From positions 372,001-436,000 of the forward strand of contig NZ_CP110011.1 of assembly GCF_025947345.1 (NCBI RefSeq): DNA of 64,000 nt, given 5' to 3'. Position numbers and translations under genes: made by a program. The notes under the pieces were generated by a model. The model had not been told where the DNA came from and ran no database searches. It saw only the letters and a program-made list of their open reading frames with translations. Below are positions 43,266 through 52,674 of this stretch, piece by piece (the stretch's first letter is position 1; each line of letters begins with the position of its first letter). This DNA comes from Flavobacterium sp. N502536. GTDB taxonomy: Bacteria; Bacteroidota; Bacteroidia; Flavobacteriales; Flavobacteriaceae.

Positions 43266-44615
43266 ATGGCAACAAATATAAATACTATTCTGAGTTGGTT
43301 CAAAACCAGATCAAAGCCCACACAAGAACAATTTTGGGCATCTTGGTCAAGCTTTTGGCATAAAGACGAACAGATTCCACAAGCCTCTATTTCTAATTTG
43401 ACCACAACTTTAGACACAAAAACGGATCAATCTCAGTTTGACGCTCATATCATAGACCATAATGCCCATCTTACAGCATTTGAAAAAAAATTAGATAAGG
43501 GCGATTACAACGGAACAGCGCAACATTTAAAAAATGATATCGATGCTATAGAGCAAAATTTGCTTGAGAATTACTACGACATAAGCAAAGTGAATGAAGG
43601 TTTTGCTGCAAAATTAGACAAAGGCACCTACAAAGGCACGGCACAAGATTTATTTGATTCCATTCCAAACCTAAACGCTTCAAATTTAAAACTTGAAGGT
43701 TATCCAAATACCCGAAATGATGGTCAAATTTCAATGAATAAAGTTCTAGGAACTGATTCAACTGGAAACTTAAAGATGTATTCAATCGCCGTGGCTCCAG
43801 CACCATGGATTAATGAGTTAATACCGGATAGTTACTTACCAAACACAACTGGGAATATTAGGATTCTTGGTGATTTTTTCATACCACAAATGTGCGACAG
43901 AATTAATAATCCAACAGCTATTGTATTGGGAGGTGTTGCAGCAATTCACTCCGCAATATTTATTAGCAGTCAGGAAATATTAGTAAACGTAACAACAGGT
44001 AGTATTGAAGGTAATTTCTCCTGTATTCTAAATAATGGATTGTCAACAACTAAAACCAATTCATTATTAATTATCTTAGGTATTGTCCATAAACCAACAG
44101 AACACGACTGGATTAATAAAACTTTAATAGATGTATCCGAAGAAAGTTCAGTAAAATTACTTAATTACGGTTCAGAAGGTAATGCTGAATGGATAAAAGA
44201 ATTTGACATCTCAAAAAATTTTGAAATTAGAATGTCTCCAAAAAAAACACCACTAGGAAGTTATTATGGTAATGATGATTATGGAGACTTTACATTTCGT
44301 TTATTGAATTTTACTAGTAATGAAATATTTTTTGGAGGTCAATTCTATCATTCACTAGTAAGCGGTCCTGACGCTAATAATGTTCTGTTAGTGACTACAG
44401 GTTTACTAAACAAATACAACGTAGGAGGGACTTTCCCTACCATCGAGCCATTAAATACGATGAGTATAAAATTTAAAAACGGTGTCATGTTTTGTTACTT
44501 TAATACAACATTATTACATACATTTTTAAATTTTCCCACCTCTAATCTAAAATTGGTACTAAAACCAAAGTTTTATGATTTTACAGATATTAAATATATT
44601 GAATTAGCAACATAA
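43266..44615 (+). CDS. Tail fibre / receptor-binding protein, short form
   Basis: 449 aa. The N-terminal 40 residues carry the anchor WFKTRSKPTQEQFWASW...HKDEQIP shared with fibres at 16745 and 19742. Two shaft repeats follow (KKLDKGDYNGTAQHLKNDIDA and AKLDKGTYKGTAQDLFDSIPN). The C-terminal domain is beta-rich (ITLNFEIRMSP-type and DFTFRLLNFTSNEIFFGGQF strands) and resembles a lectin-like jelly roll, so it likely binds a surface sugar. It is followed 10 bp later by a gene that could encode its assembly chaperone. Confidence 0.8.
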   Translation: MATNINTILSWFKTRSKPTQEQFWASWSSFWHKDEQIPQASISNLTTTLDTKTDQSQFDAHIIDHNAHLTAFEKKLDKGDYNGTAQHLKNDIDAIEQNLLENYYDISKVNEGFAAKLDKGTYKGTAQDLFDSIPNLNASNLKLEGYPNTRNDGQISMNKVLGTDSTGNLKMYSIAVAPAPWINELIPDSYLPNTTGNIRILGDFFIPQMCDRINNPTAIVLGGVAAIHSAIFISSQEILVNVTTGSIEGNFSCILNNGLSTTKTNSLLIILGIVHKPTEHDWINKTLIDVSEESSVKLLNYGSEGNAEWIKEFDISKNFEIRMSPKKTPLGSYYGNDDYGDFTFRLLNFTSNEIFFGGQFYHSLVSGPDANNVLLVTTGLLNKYNVGGTFPTIEPLNTMSIKFKNGVMFCYFNTTLLHTFLNFPTSNLKLVLKPKFYDFTDIKYIELAT

Positions 44616-44625
44616 CAAAGAAAAA

Positions 44626-45267
44626 ATGAATACAGAAATAGTAATACAACATTATCTCAATAAGTATCAAACTAACGCGAACTTAGTTACCGACATCTCA
44701 TTTGACTGTTTGCCTTTCTTATACGCAAAAGAACCTGTATACAATATGAAAGGTTGTAAGATTTCAAAATCATACTATGATCAGACCAATCGTGAAGCTG
44801 TGCGTATTCAGTATACAAAAATCTATAAAGATCATTTTTACAATAAACTAACCTATTCAAATGTTTTTGTAGGTATTCGAAAAGACATTCATTATTTAGA
44901 TTGGGCTGGAAATATTGCTCATACCAAAAATTTACAACCATATTATTTTGCTTTGCAACCAATTTTTACTGGCGATGGCTCAGAAACAATTAAAGGTTTT
45001 TCCAGTCAAAAGCAAAGAAAAATTTTAAAAGAAGAACGTTATGCAGTTGACGAATGGATAAACTCACAAAATCCAGATTTGCATAGCATATTACATTCTA
45101 AATATGGCCCTCTCTATCAAACTTATTTACAAACAGGTTTTAAAGAAAATCTTCTTCTGGCACTTGAAGCGGAAACCAATCTGGATATTCCAACGTTTTT
45201 TAATAATGAAGTTTTTGGAATGGAGTCTATGACGGCCAAAGAACTAATAATATCGATTTTACAATAA
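44626..45267 (+). CDS. Unknown protein behind the fibre gene, possible fibre chaperone
   Basis: 213 aa, no signal peptide. Contains strands and helices (SFDCLPFLYAKEPVYNMKG, HYLDWAGNIAHTKNLQPYYFALQPIF) and ends TAKELIISILQ. Not recognised. It is the last gene of the baseplate-fibre unit. Placement directly after a fibre gene is typical of fibre-assembly chaperones; enzymatic or effector roles cannot be excluded. Confidence 0.45.
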   Translation: MNTEIVIQHYLNKYQTNANLVTDISFDCLPFLYAKEPVYNMKGCKISKSYYDQTNREAVRIQYTKIYKDHFYNKLTYSNVFVGIRKDIHYLDWAGNIAHTKNLQPYYFALQPIFTGDGSETIKGFSSQKQRKILKEERYAVDEWINSQNPDLHSILHSKYGPLYQTYLQTGFKENLLLALEAETNLDIPTFFNNEVFGMESMTAKELIISILQ

Positions 45268-45487
45268 ATCGCAACATTATTAACATTTATATCATTATTT
45301 GTTGCAGTGATAGTTTTCCTATTGGATTATTGATGCTGCTAAAAGTTACCCTCACTTTTACCCCGCAACAATTAATTTCTAATCCTAATATACTTTCATG
45401 CAAGTATTAAGAAAACAATTATTGAGATACTTTTACAAAAGTATTAATTATTTTACCACTATCGAAACAACAATTATAAATTAAAAA

Positions 45488-45513
45488 CCCCTCTTACAAA
45501 ACCGTAAGAGGGG
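45488..45513 (-). terminator. Terminator of the cobalamin operon
   Basis: A perfect 10-bp stem (CCCCTCTTAC at 45488-45497 with 45504-45513) and a 6-nt loop; on the minus strand it is followed by TTTTTAATTT, so it terminates the leftward unit ending at 45551. The rest of the gap 45268-45550 shows no gene. Confidence 0.8.
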
Positions 45514-45550
45514 CTATATATTTTACATATTACATTTCACATTTCACACC

Positions 45551-47818
45551 TTACTTCTTAATAAACTTCTGCACATAATTCGCTTTATCGGTCACTATAT
45601 TGATGATGTACATTCCATTAGCAAAATCACTAACGTTAATCTGGTTATTATTGATTTGGGCGTTAATTGATTTCCCTGAAATATCATAAACTGTTACGTT
45701 CAGCACCTCGTCTTCGGTTCTAATGTTCAACACCTCAGAAACCGGATTTGGATAAATTGCCAGCTCTAACTTTGTAAATTCACCTGTTCCTAAATTACTT
45801 GTTGTATTGACTGTAATTGATTTTTCAACGAGTTTACCATTTGAATTAAAACGAATCACAACGGTTGCATTCCCCAAAGCTTTTGGAGTAAGAACCAATT
45901 CGTCATTCACATTTATTACAGCCGAAACGATCTCTGTATCACTAACTGACTTTACAGATTTCACAATCGCCGCCGACAAATTATCGGCATCTGAAACAAT
46001 GTTTTTTAAATCGATTACAGTTGGCTCTTTGATTGAAACTTCCGAAGGCAAAGTAGTACTCACTACAGGTGCTGTATTATCCGGAAAAACTGTTGTTCCG
46101 GGAAACCAATAGTAGTCGTCTAAAACTTTTGTCTGGATTAAGTTTCCTGCAGCATCAAAAGTATGAACCCAGTTTTTCTGAAAATGCGGTCCAAATCCGT
46201 TTTCTGTAGTATTGACAATCAATTCATCTGAAACCGGATCGATACGTAAGGCCGCACCATAAGGAATCTGTTTAAAAGCATCCGTTTGTCCCGGAATGGT
46301 TGCAAAATTCTCATTAAAGCTTTTTGAAGCAACATCAAATTTGACAATTTTTGTTCCTGAAGTAAACGAATTAACAGAATTCATCCAATACAAAGCATTC
46401 TGTTGGGTACTGTAAGTAAAACTTCCTGCATTCCAGGCTCCCCAGGATCCTAAATATTTAGTGGTAGGAATTGCATATTCTGTTAGCGTAAAAGCTGTCG
46501 AATTGATATTGATTAGTTTCTGATCCTGAATTGCCCATACGCTTCCATCTTTGGCCTGAGCTACCGAATGGAATTTCCCTGTAATTGTCTTAACCAAAGT
46601 ATTAGTAGCAGGATCAATTACCAAAACTCCTCCATTTTGCGAAACTGCAAATACGTACTGAGAGGTACGAATCATGTTACCTATCTGCCCCACACTAGCT
46701 GTACCGGTTATTACCGTTCCCACCTTTAGGTTGGCGATATCAAAAAGAAAAATTCCTTTTGAGGTACCAATATACCCTGTATTTTCGTTCACCCCTACAA
46801 AAGAACGTCCGTCTCCTCCTCCGATATTGGCGAATCCGGCAATTTTTTTCATGTTTTGTGCATTGGCAACAACCAATCGGCCGCCAGGGCTGAAATTTTG
46901 ATCACCTCCGCTTGCTGCCTGTTTTGAGATAAAATAAAATTTATCGCCATAAACTGTTCCATAACAAGTCGTAACACCAAAAGTTTCATTGTTGTTTGCA
47001 GTGCTATAAATTCGGTAATTAACGCTACCGTTCTTATTGACAAAATTCAAGGAACCATTAGTGTGCCCAAACCAGTCCTCGTTTACCATAAAATAACCGT
47101 TGGTAAAATCTGTCGCCTCTACATAAGGTGCAACGGGAGTAAAAGTTCCAGCAATAGGAAGCACATTCTTCGACGGTGCATAATTCCAAACATCCCAGGA
47201 ACCATTTTCTAAAACACGTGCGGAAGCTCCTATACTTAGAGAACCGAAATTAGTATCGGCAGGATTTTTGCCCCAATAAGACCATTCACCATTCGTCCAT
47301 CCGGACTGCCAGTGGTCATTCGTATCTATCGCTTTGTAGTTATCAAAATCGTAAGCCGTTGTATTCACAAAGCCGTTCGCAGGGTAAAGAGGGTACGTAT
47401 AGTCTATGCCTTTATAAAGTCCGATTGTTTTCACTCCGTCCAAATCAAAGCCCAGTCCTCCTACTGTTGCCCCTGTTTGCGTTCCCTTATACAATAGTGC
47501 GAAAAAACGACGATCTGTTTTTAATATGGCTTTCAACATGTCTTCACCTGTTGCAATACCGTCCCATCTGAATCCCCAAATTAAGGCATCGGTATTTTTA
47601 CCATCATTCCACTGCACTACAAATGCTGCTTTATTAGAACCGGTACCTACCCAATACTGAATATCGTCAAAAGTTGTCGCAGCCCCCACACTTTTACCAG
47701 CCCCGTTTTTTGCTGCTGCATTTTGTTTACTATCACGAGAGAATCTGTCTCCCGGTATTACCTGTCCACGCATAAAAAATGCAAAAAGTAACATCAACAA
47801 CAAGTAATTTTTCTTCAT
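45551..47818 (-). CDS. T9SS-secreted surface protein of the cobalamin operon
   Basis: 755 aa with a signal peptide (ending FFMRGQ). The main part is a beta-propeller-like series of strands (GGDGRSFVGVNENTGYIGTSKGIFLF, KDGSVWAIQDQKLININ, FDVASKSF) seen in DUF5074-like cobalamin-operon proteins. It is followed by an Ig-like segment (VSIKEPTVIDLKNIVSDAD) and the type IX sorting domain (AIYPNPVSEVLNIR...GMYIINIVT...QKFIKK). It is thus exported to the cell surface. It is the last gene of the B12-riboswitch operon and could bind corrinoids or their carrier; direct evidence is lacking. Confidence 0.7.
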   Translation of the reverse strand: MKKNYLLLMLLFAFFMRGQVIPGDRFSRDSKQNAAAKNGAGKSVGAATTFDDIQYWVGTGSNKAAFVVQWNDGKNTDALIWGFRWDGIATGEDMLKAILKTDRRFFALLYKGTQTGATVGGLGFDLDGVKTIGLYKGIDYTYPLYPANGFVNTTAYDFDNYKAIDTNDHWQSGWTNGEWSYWGKNPADTNFGSLSIGASARVLENGSWDVWNYAPSKNVLPIAGTFTPVAPYVEATDFTNGYFMVNEDWFGHTNGSLNFVNKNGSVNYRIYSTANNNETFGVTTCYGTVYGDKFYFISKQAASGGDQNFSPGGRLVVANAQNMKKIAGFANIGGGDGRSFVGVNENTGYIGTSKGIFLFDIANLKVGTVITGTASVGQIGNMIRTSQYVFAVSQNGGVLVIDPATNTLVKTITGKFHSVAQAKDGSVWAIQDQKLININSTAFTLTEYAIPTTKYLGSWGAWNAGSFTYSTQQNALYWMNSVNSFTSGTKIVKFDVASKSFNENFATIPGQTDAFKQIPYGAALRIDPVSDELIVNTTENGFGPHFQKNWVHTFDAAGNLIQTKVLDDYYWFPGTTVFPDNTAPVVSTTLPSEVSIKEPTVIDLKNIVSDADNLSAAIVKSVKSVSDTEIVSAVINVNDELVLTPKALGNATVVIRFNSNGKLVEKSITVNTTSNLGTGEFTKLELAIYPNPVSEVLNIRTEDEVLNVTVYDISGKSINAQINNNQINVSDFANGMYIINIVTDKANYVQKFIKK

Positions 47819-47840
47819 ATTATATTTAATTTAAATTCTA

Positions 47841-49052
47841 TTATTTAAGGTATAAGTCGTAAGCCCCGGCTACATCTGTAGAAACTTCTCCCAGCCAGCC
47901 TGCTTCCTGATTGATTGCGGTATGTATTTTAACAAAGTCGATTCCGGGAAGTTTCACATATTTTCCGCTTTTGTCTACAGCCCACGAAATATCGATATTA
48001 GAGCCTTCGTCGCCATTTGGTGCATTATCAGCATAACCAAAATCAAAGCCTTTGCCTACCCAATAACTCCCGGTACCACTTTGATCGTAATAATTGTCTT
48101 TAATTTTGGTTCCTTTGAGCGTATAGGAAGCCTCCGCAATCCATAGTGGATAATAACTTTGTTCGTGAAATCCATTTTTGGTTTTGTATCCTGAACCTCC
48201 CTGATTGTCCTCCCATTTAATGTACTGTACATCTGTTTGCCAAAAATCCTGACCTGCAACAGGCTGTTTGTTCGGATCCGGTTTAAAATAGGTGATACTG
48301 TAATTTTTAAGGGTCGTATTTTTAAAGTATTCACTTCCGGCTATTTCGTACCATTCGTCTTCATCGGGCTTTCCGTTTTTATTTTTATCGTAAGCCACCT
48401 GAATAATTCCGGGTTCGCAAGATCCTGAACGTCCTTCAGCAGCATCGTTAGCCCAAAAAGCATTTCCCAGAACTTTGAAATCGCGGCCATTCATATTTGG
48501 AATTGTGTGATCGAAACCAAATACAACATAACCTCCAAACCCTCCTAAAGAAATCATTGACGCGTTTGAACCTACAAGTGATTTCTTAGCGGCATTAATC
48601 AGATTGCTTTCAGTATTTCCCGGTGCATACAGCGGAAGTTCGTTAGTAAACTGACCTACTCCGGGACGAAAATCAAACACATTAGAAATGTACTTGTTAT
48701 AATTTCCAGCCTCTTTTGTTACATTGATCGAAGACTGATAGGTTTTTACAACTCCATTGGTCTCCACTTTTAAGGTTAAGGGATAACTCTTTAAATACGG
48801 ACTGATAAAATCCAGTTGAAGGCTTTCTGAAATGACAGAATCTTTAATGCTCCAGGTTAATTTTGAATTAGCGGACATTTTCAGATCAATGTTCAGTACT
48901 TTAAAACGGTCGATCGTATAGGATTCTTTTAGTGTTTCTCCCGGGTTTTCATTTCCCGAATCCTCTTCCCGATCCGATCCACAGGAGATAAATCCTAGTA
49001 AGAGGGTTAACACTAGTGTGCATTTTAAAAGTGCAAAAGGGGTACTTTTCAT
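47841..49052 (-). CDS. Surface lipoprotein of the cobalamin operon, BtuH-like candidate
   Basis: 403 aa with a lipobox (LLLGFISCGSD). A PKD-like N-terminal segment (FKVLNIDLKMSANSKLTWSIKDSV...) precedes a beta-rich region with GGFGGYVVFGFDHTIPNMNGRDFKVLGNAFW, and conserved acidic stretches (DKNKNGKPDEDEWYEIAGSEY) that may bind calcium. It is found with BtuB- and BtuG-like genes, as in Bacteroides B12-uptake loci where BtuH is another corrinoid-binding surface protein. The BtuH role is inferred from operon position. Confidence 0.6.
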   Translation of the reverse strand: MKSTPFALLKCTLVLTLLLGFISCGSDREEDSGNENPGETLKESYTIDRFKVLNIDLKMSANSKLTWSIKDSVISESLQLDFISPYLKSYPLTLKVETNGVVKTYQSSINVTKEAGNYNKYISNVFDFRPGVGQFTNELPLYAPGNTESNLINAAKKSLVGSNASMISLGGFGGYVVFGFDHTIPNMNGRDFKVLGNAFWANDAAEGRSGSCEPGIIQVAYDKNKNGKPDEDEWYEIAGSEYFKNTTLKNYSITYFKPDPNKQPVAGQDFWQTDVQYIKWEDNQGGSGYKTKNGFHEQSYYPLWIAEASYTLKGTKIKDNYYDQSGTGSYWVGKGFDFGYADNAPNGDEGSNIDISWAVDKSGKYVKLPGIDFVKIHTAINQEAGWLGEVSTDVAGAYDLYLK

Positions 49053-49143
49053 TTTTTTTAAATTTTTAATCGTGTAGGATTGCTGAGGTACAGCAAACTA
49101 AATTTCTGATGCGTATAACATTTCACCTCTAACATTTCACCTC

Positions 49144-50289
49144 TCACTTTTTAGTTATAAAAGCAATATGAGCAGGAATGTTTCCAGCTGTTGTTTTCCA
49201 TTTTAATTTTCCTTCGGGAGTAAAACAGTAGATATAACCTGTTACCACATAGTTTTGGGCATCGGTAACATATATTTCTTTTGTTTCGGGATTCACCTGT
49301 AAACCATAAGGAATCATGATCTGCTTGTCGGTACCATCCGTAATAATTTTATCGTTAATGACTTTTTTGGTCTTTGTATCTATTATTCCGTAAGAAACTT
49401 TATTACTATTGGTAAGATAGCTCCATGAGACACTGTAGAAATAAAGCAAATCATCGACGAGACAGGTTGCCGAAACCGGAATATTAAGCTGCATTTTCTT
49501 CTCGTCTGTTTTCGTATCAATCACAAAAAGATTGGAAGGTGTGTTGTAATAATCGCCTCGCGAACTCACATAGATATCTCCCCTGCTGTCTACCTGCATG
49601 CTATGAAGATTGATCCCTACATCTATTTTTTTTATTTCGGTAAAAGTTTCAAGATCGATAACCGATACGGTCCGGTCGTAATTAGGTACTCGGTACCCCC
49701 CTGAATTTGCCACATATAACTTTCCATTATGCACTACCATTTGCTCCGGCTGATACCCCACTGTTACTTTCCGTTTTATTTCCAAGGATGTCGTATCGAT
49801 TTCGGCTACAAATCCAATTTCGGCATTCGGATCAATGGCCACGGGGCCTGAATACGAACTTACATAGGCTTTGTTTTTGTAAAAAGTGACATACCGACAA
49901 TTCGGAATGTCTATTTTTTTGATTCTTTTGGCCGTCCATTTGTCAATCACCTCCACTTTATTGGAACAGTTGATTACCGCATACACTTTGTTTCCGTAAA
50001 TTTTAATATCATTCCCTACATCACCCAGCTCTTTTACGACTGTTGGGTTGCGTTCTGAGTAAATATCGGTGGTATAATTTCCGGTTCTGTAATTGAATAC
50101 ATCAATACTGGCACGGTTCATTCCCATATTGCCTTCGTTTAAAAGATAAAATCCTTCTATATTGCCATCCCCTCTGGGCGCGGCTACGCTTTTATCTGAA
50201 GAAGGAAAAACAGTTTCTTCTTCCCTGCAGGAAACCAAAAGAAGGGCTACAAATAAAGTAAGCAGGAATTGGGTAGTTCTCTTTTTCAT
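49144..50289 (-). CDS. BtuG-like surface-exposed cobalamin-binding beta-propeller lipoprotein
   Basis: 381 aa with a lipobox (LLLVSCREEE). After a short linker comes GNIEGFYLLNEGNMGMNRASIDVFNYRTG, the opening of DUF5074/YncE-type seven-bladed propellers. Repeated blade motifs follow (NKVEVIDKWTAKRIKKIDIPN, NAEIGFVAEIDTTSLEIKRKVTVG, RTVSVIDLETFTEIKKIDVGI). In Bacteroides, BtuG captures B12 and passes it to the BtuB transporter, forming a lid. The gene overlaps the end of the BtuB-like receptor gene by 4 bp, consistent with a stable complex. Confidence 0.82.
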   Translation of the reverse strand: MKKRTTQFLLTLFVALLLVSCREEETVFPSSDKSVAAPRGDGNIEGFYLLNEGNMGMNRASIDVFNYRTGNYTTDIYSERNPTVVKELGDVGNDIKIYGNKVYAVINCSNKVEVIDKWTAKRIKKIDIPNCRYVTFYKNKAYVSSYSGPVAIDPNAEIGFVAEIDTTSLEIKRKVTVGYQPEQMVVHNGKLYVANSGGYRVPNYDRTVSVIDLETFTEIKKIDVGINLHSMQVDSRGDIYVSSRGDYYNTPSNLFVIDTKTDEKKMQLNIPVSATCLVDDLLYFYSVSWSYLTNSNKVSYGIIDTKTKKVINDKIITDGTDKQIMIPYGLQVNPETKEIYVTDAQNYVVTGYIYCFTPEGKLKWKTTAGNIPAHIAFITKK

Positions 50290-52337
50290 AACGCAATACT
50301 GATTATAAATTTTAGTGTACGGCCCGGCATCGGATAGTTGTAAATGACTTCGTACTGCTGGTTGAGGGCATTGTTTAACTCGATTGACCCTTTTACTTCA
50401 TTGCCCTGAAATGAAAACTTTTTCTGCACGGCTAAATCGTGTGTATACCAGGGTTGTACTTCATTAATCCTGATATTGTTTACATTTCCATTGTATCGTT
50501 TTCCAACGTAAATAAAACTGTAGTTAAAATTCCATGACTTATAATCCGCGTTTAAAATTCCGGATCCACTGTGCCAAGGAGTATAAGGAATCTGATCTCC
50601 ATAAGACGATAATTCCAAACCGGCAAACTTGGTATAATCTCTACTCTCTGAATAGGTATAACTCAAATGGGCGCTCAGATTTACTTTGCTGATGTGCATT
50701 TTCATATGAACAACCGATTCTATTCCTTTGCCTTTCACTTCCCCAATATTGGTCATCATCCAGCGGAATAAATTTCCGGTTGGGGCTGCAATTATTTTAT
50801 CTTTGGTATTGGTGTAATAACCATCGACCTGAATAGAAAACTGGTCTAATAAACCGCTTTCAAACGGTATGTTGTAGGTAAATCCAACATCGTACTGATT
50901 CATGTATTCGGGTCTTAAGGTACTGGAACCAACCATCGTATAATACAAATCATTAAAAGTGGGCATTCGAAACATGCGTTTTGCGAAAGCTCTCAAATTA
51001 AAATCGTAGGCTTTAAAAGGGCTGTAACCTAAAAATAAGGCCGGCGTAAACTCTGTTTTGTCGGGAGCTTTTGCATTGTAGCGTACTTCTTCCTGCACGT
51101 GCGTACCTACCACACTACCCAAAACCTTAAAGCCGTCCAGTCGGTACGAACTTGCCAGCGCAAACAATGCGGTGTAACGTTCCGGATAAGAAAAGAGCGT
51201 TTTGATACCTCTTCTGTTGGCATTTAAACGGTTGTATTGAAAATCCGTCGACAGTGAAACATCCCAGGTGGGTAAAATTTTATAGAGGTTGACTGCGGAG
51301 AAATAATATTCCTGCTGATAATAACTGTCGTCAGACTGGGCACCTTCGGTAACCACTTCTCCCAGCACATTGGTAGTATCTCTGGCTATATAATGGGTAT
51401 AATCATAGGCGTATTTTGCCTTGGCCTGAAATTTATATTTTTCGCTAAAATCTTTTATAAAAGTACCCTGCGTGAAGAAATTCTTGTCGTATTGTCGGAA
51501 ACCATCCGAAAATTTATTTTCTACAATAGCGCCCGGTGCTCCTCTTTCAGAATCGTAATAGTAGACTTTCGCATCCCAGGAACCATTTTTGATTTTTCCG
51601 TAAAGACCTGACTCAAAACGAAATGCTTCTATATCACTATTGTGTCTGGTGGCTGAGGTATCATAAGCTACAGTTCCGTCAAGATTGTTTCTTTTGTATC
51701 TGAATTTGTATGCGCCATTAGATTTTATGTATTCCGAACTGGCACTCAGACTTACTTTATCGCTTAGTTTTTGTTCCCATCTAAACGAAAAATCATTGTA
51801 GTTGATCGACATGGTTTTATAGCGCAGTAGTAAGTTGGTCTTTTTATTATGCTCAAAAACAGGACGCTTGGTTCGCAGGTAAATCGTAGAAGCCGCTGCA
51901 AAGTCTTTGGCCGATTGGAATATTTCACTTTTCTGACCATTGTACATCGTAAGCGATTCCATATCATCCAGCGAATATTTTCCCAGATCTGTCACTCCGT
52001 TTTGCGCATTTCCCAATTGAATCCCATCGTAAAAAACACCTACATGATGGGTTCCCATATTGCGGACATCGACCGTTTTGAGTCCACCTAAACCACCGTA
52101 GTCCTTGATTTGTACTCCGGCAAAATAACGAAGTGCGTCGGCAACATTGTGACTGGCTAAATTTTCGAGCAGTGTTCCCGAGAGGCTTTGTACGGGAATT
52201 ACTTCCTGATAGGGTTTTGCCTTTAGCAATACTTCTTTCAAAACCCGCAAACTGTCTTTAGTAGTTTGAGAATGAAGTACAATAGGAGCAAATAATAGAA
52301 TAAGGAATAAAAATATTTTTCTGGTATTACACATCAC
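50286..52337 (-). CDS. btuB: BtuB-like TonB-dependent cobalamin receptor
   Basis: 683 aa, signal peptide ending VLHSQ. A TonB plug (residues about 35-150: ENLASHNVADALRYFAGVQIKDYGGLGGLKTVDVRNMG, then VFYDGIQLGNAQNGVTDLG) is followed by a 22-strand barrel typical for TonB-dependent receptors, ending with a terminal aromatic strand (PMPGRTLKFIISIAL). It lies downstream of a B12 riboswitch and in front of a BtuG-like propeller gene, which supports cobalamin as the substrate. It is the first gene of a four-gene operon. Confidence 0.87.
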   Translation of the reverse strand: MMCNTRKIFLFLILLFAPIVLHSQTTKDSLRVLKEVLLKAKPYQEVIPVQSLSGTLLENLASHNVADALRYFAGVQIKDYGGLGGLKTVDVRNMGTHHVGVFYDGIQLGNAQNGVTDLGKYSLDDMESLTMYNGQKSEIFQSAKDFAAASTIYLRTKRPVFEHNKKTNLLLRYKTMSINYNDFSFRWEQKLSDKVSLSASSEYIKSNGAYKFRYKRNNLDGTVAYDTSATRHNSDIEAFRFESGLYGKIKNGSWDAKVYYYDSERGAPGAIVENKFSDGFRQYDKNFFTQGTFIKDFSEKYKFQAKAKYAYDYTHYIARDTTNVLGEVVTEGAQSDDSYYQQEYYFSAVNLYKILPTWDVSLSTDFQYNRLNANRRGIKTLFSYPERYTALFALASSYRLDGFKVLGSVVGTHVQEEVRYNAKAPDKTEFTPALFLGYSPFKAYDFNLRAFAKRMFRMPTFNDLYYTMVGSSTLRPEYMNQYDVGFTYNIPFESGLLDQFSIQVDGYYTNTKDKIIAAPTGNLFRWMMTNIGEVKGKGIESVVHMKMHISKVNLSAHLSYTYSESRDYTKFAGLELSSYGDQIPYTPWHSGSGILNADYKSWNFNYSFIYVGKRYNGNVNNIRINEVQPWYTHDLAVQKKFSFQGNEVKGSIELNNALNQQYEVIYNYPMPGRTLKFIISIAL

Positions 52338-52462
52338 TGATTTAATTAAATAAACTCCGGGATGTAATAATCAAAAACGCAATAAGATAGAGTTCCGTTA
52401 CAAAATAACGGGCCTGTTTATTGTTGTTCAACTTTATTCCACGAAAGTCTTAAACTATGTGA

Positions 52463-52640
52463 TTATGGCAGGTCTCCTGACTTGTTCTATCTTTAAACAG
52501 CCTTCTCATTCGCCGCGGCGAACAATGGCATGAGTAACGTTTAAAGACTTGTACAGAACTTACAGTAGCGGGTCTGTTCAGGATTTACACCTGATTCCCT
52601 TTTAACTGTTTTCTCTTAAAGAAAAAACAGACCAAAATCT
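52463..52640 (-). promoter_or_regulatory. Adenosylcobalamin riboswitch
   Basis: The minus strand carries the B12-element pattern: GGGAATCAGGTGTAAATCC, then CCCGCTACTGTA at 52561-52599, and the 3' box AGGAGACCTGCC at 52467-52481. The size and order of these boxes match the cobalamin riboswitch. It ends about 125 nt upstream of the BtuB-like gene and should shut down the operon when cobalamin is abundant. Confidence 0.93.
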
Positions 52641-52645
52641 GGGCG

Positions 52646-52674
52646 TAAAGATAGAGTTATCTTTATAAAAACAA
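52646..52674 (-). promoter_or_regulatory. Promoter of the cobalamin operon
   Basis: On the minus strand a TTG (52673-52671) is followed 18 bp later by TATCTTTA (52653-52646), a Bacteroidota -33/-7 arrangement. Transcription would start near 52640, just where the riboswitch begins. Confidence 0.6.

Noticed and set aside
11325..45267. Classification as a type VI secretion system
   Set aside because: No TssJLM membrane complex, ClpV-like ATPase or TssK is present, while holin, endolysin, collar fibre and S24 repressor are.
11325..45267. Complete prophage
   Set aside because: No capsid, portal, terminase, integrase or replication genes and no att-like repeats could be recognised.
45340..45375. 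Possible regulon -7 box (TCACTTTTACC) near 45350
   Set aside because: No 16-bp element 57 bp upstream, and no gene follows in that direction.
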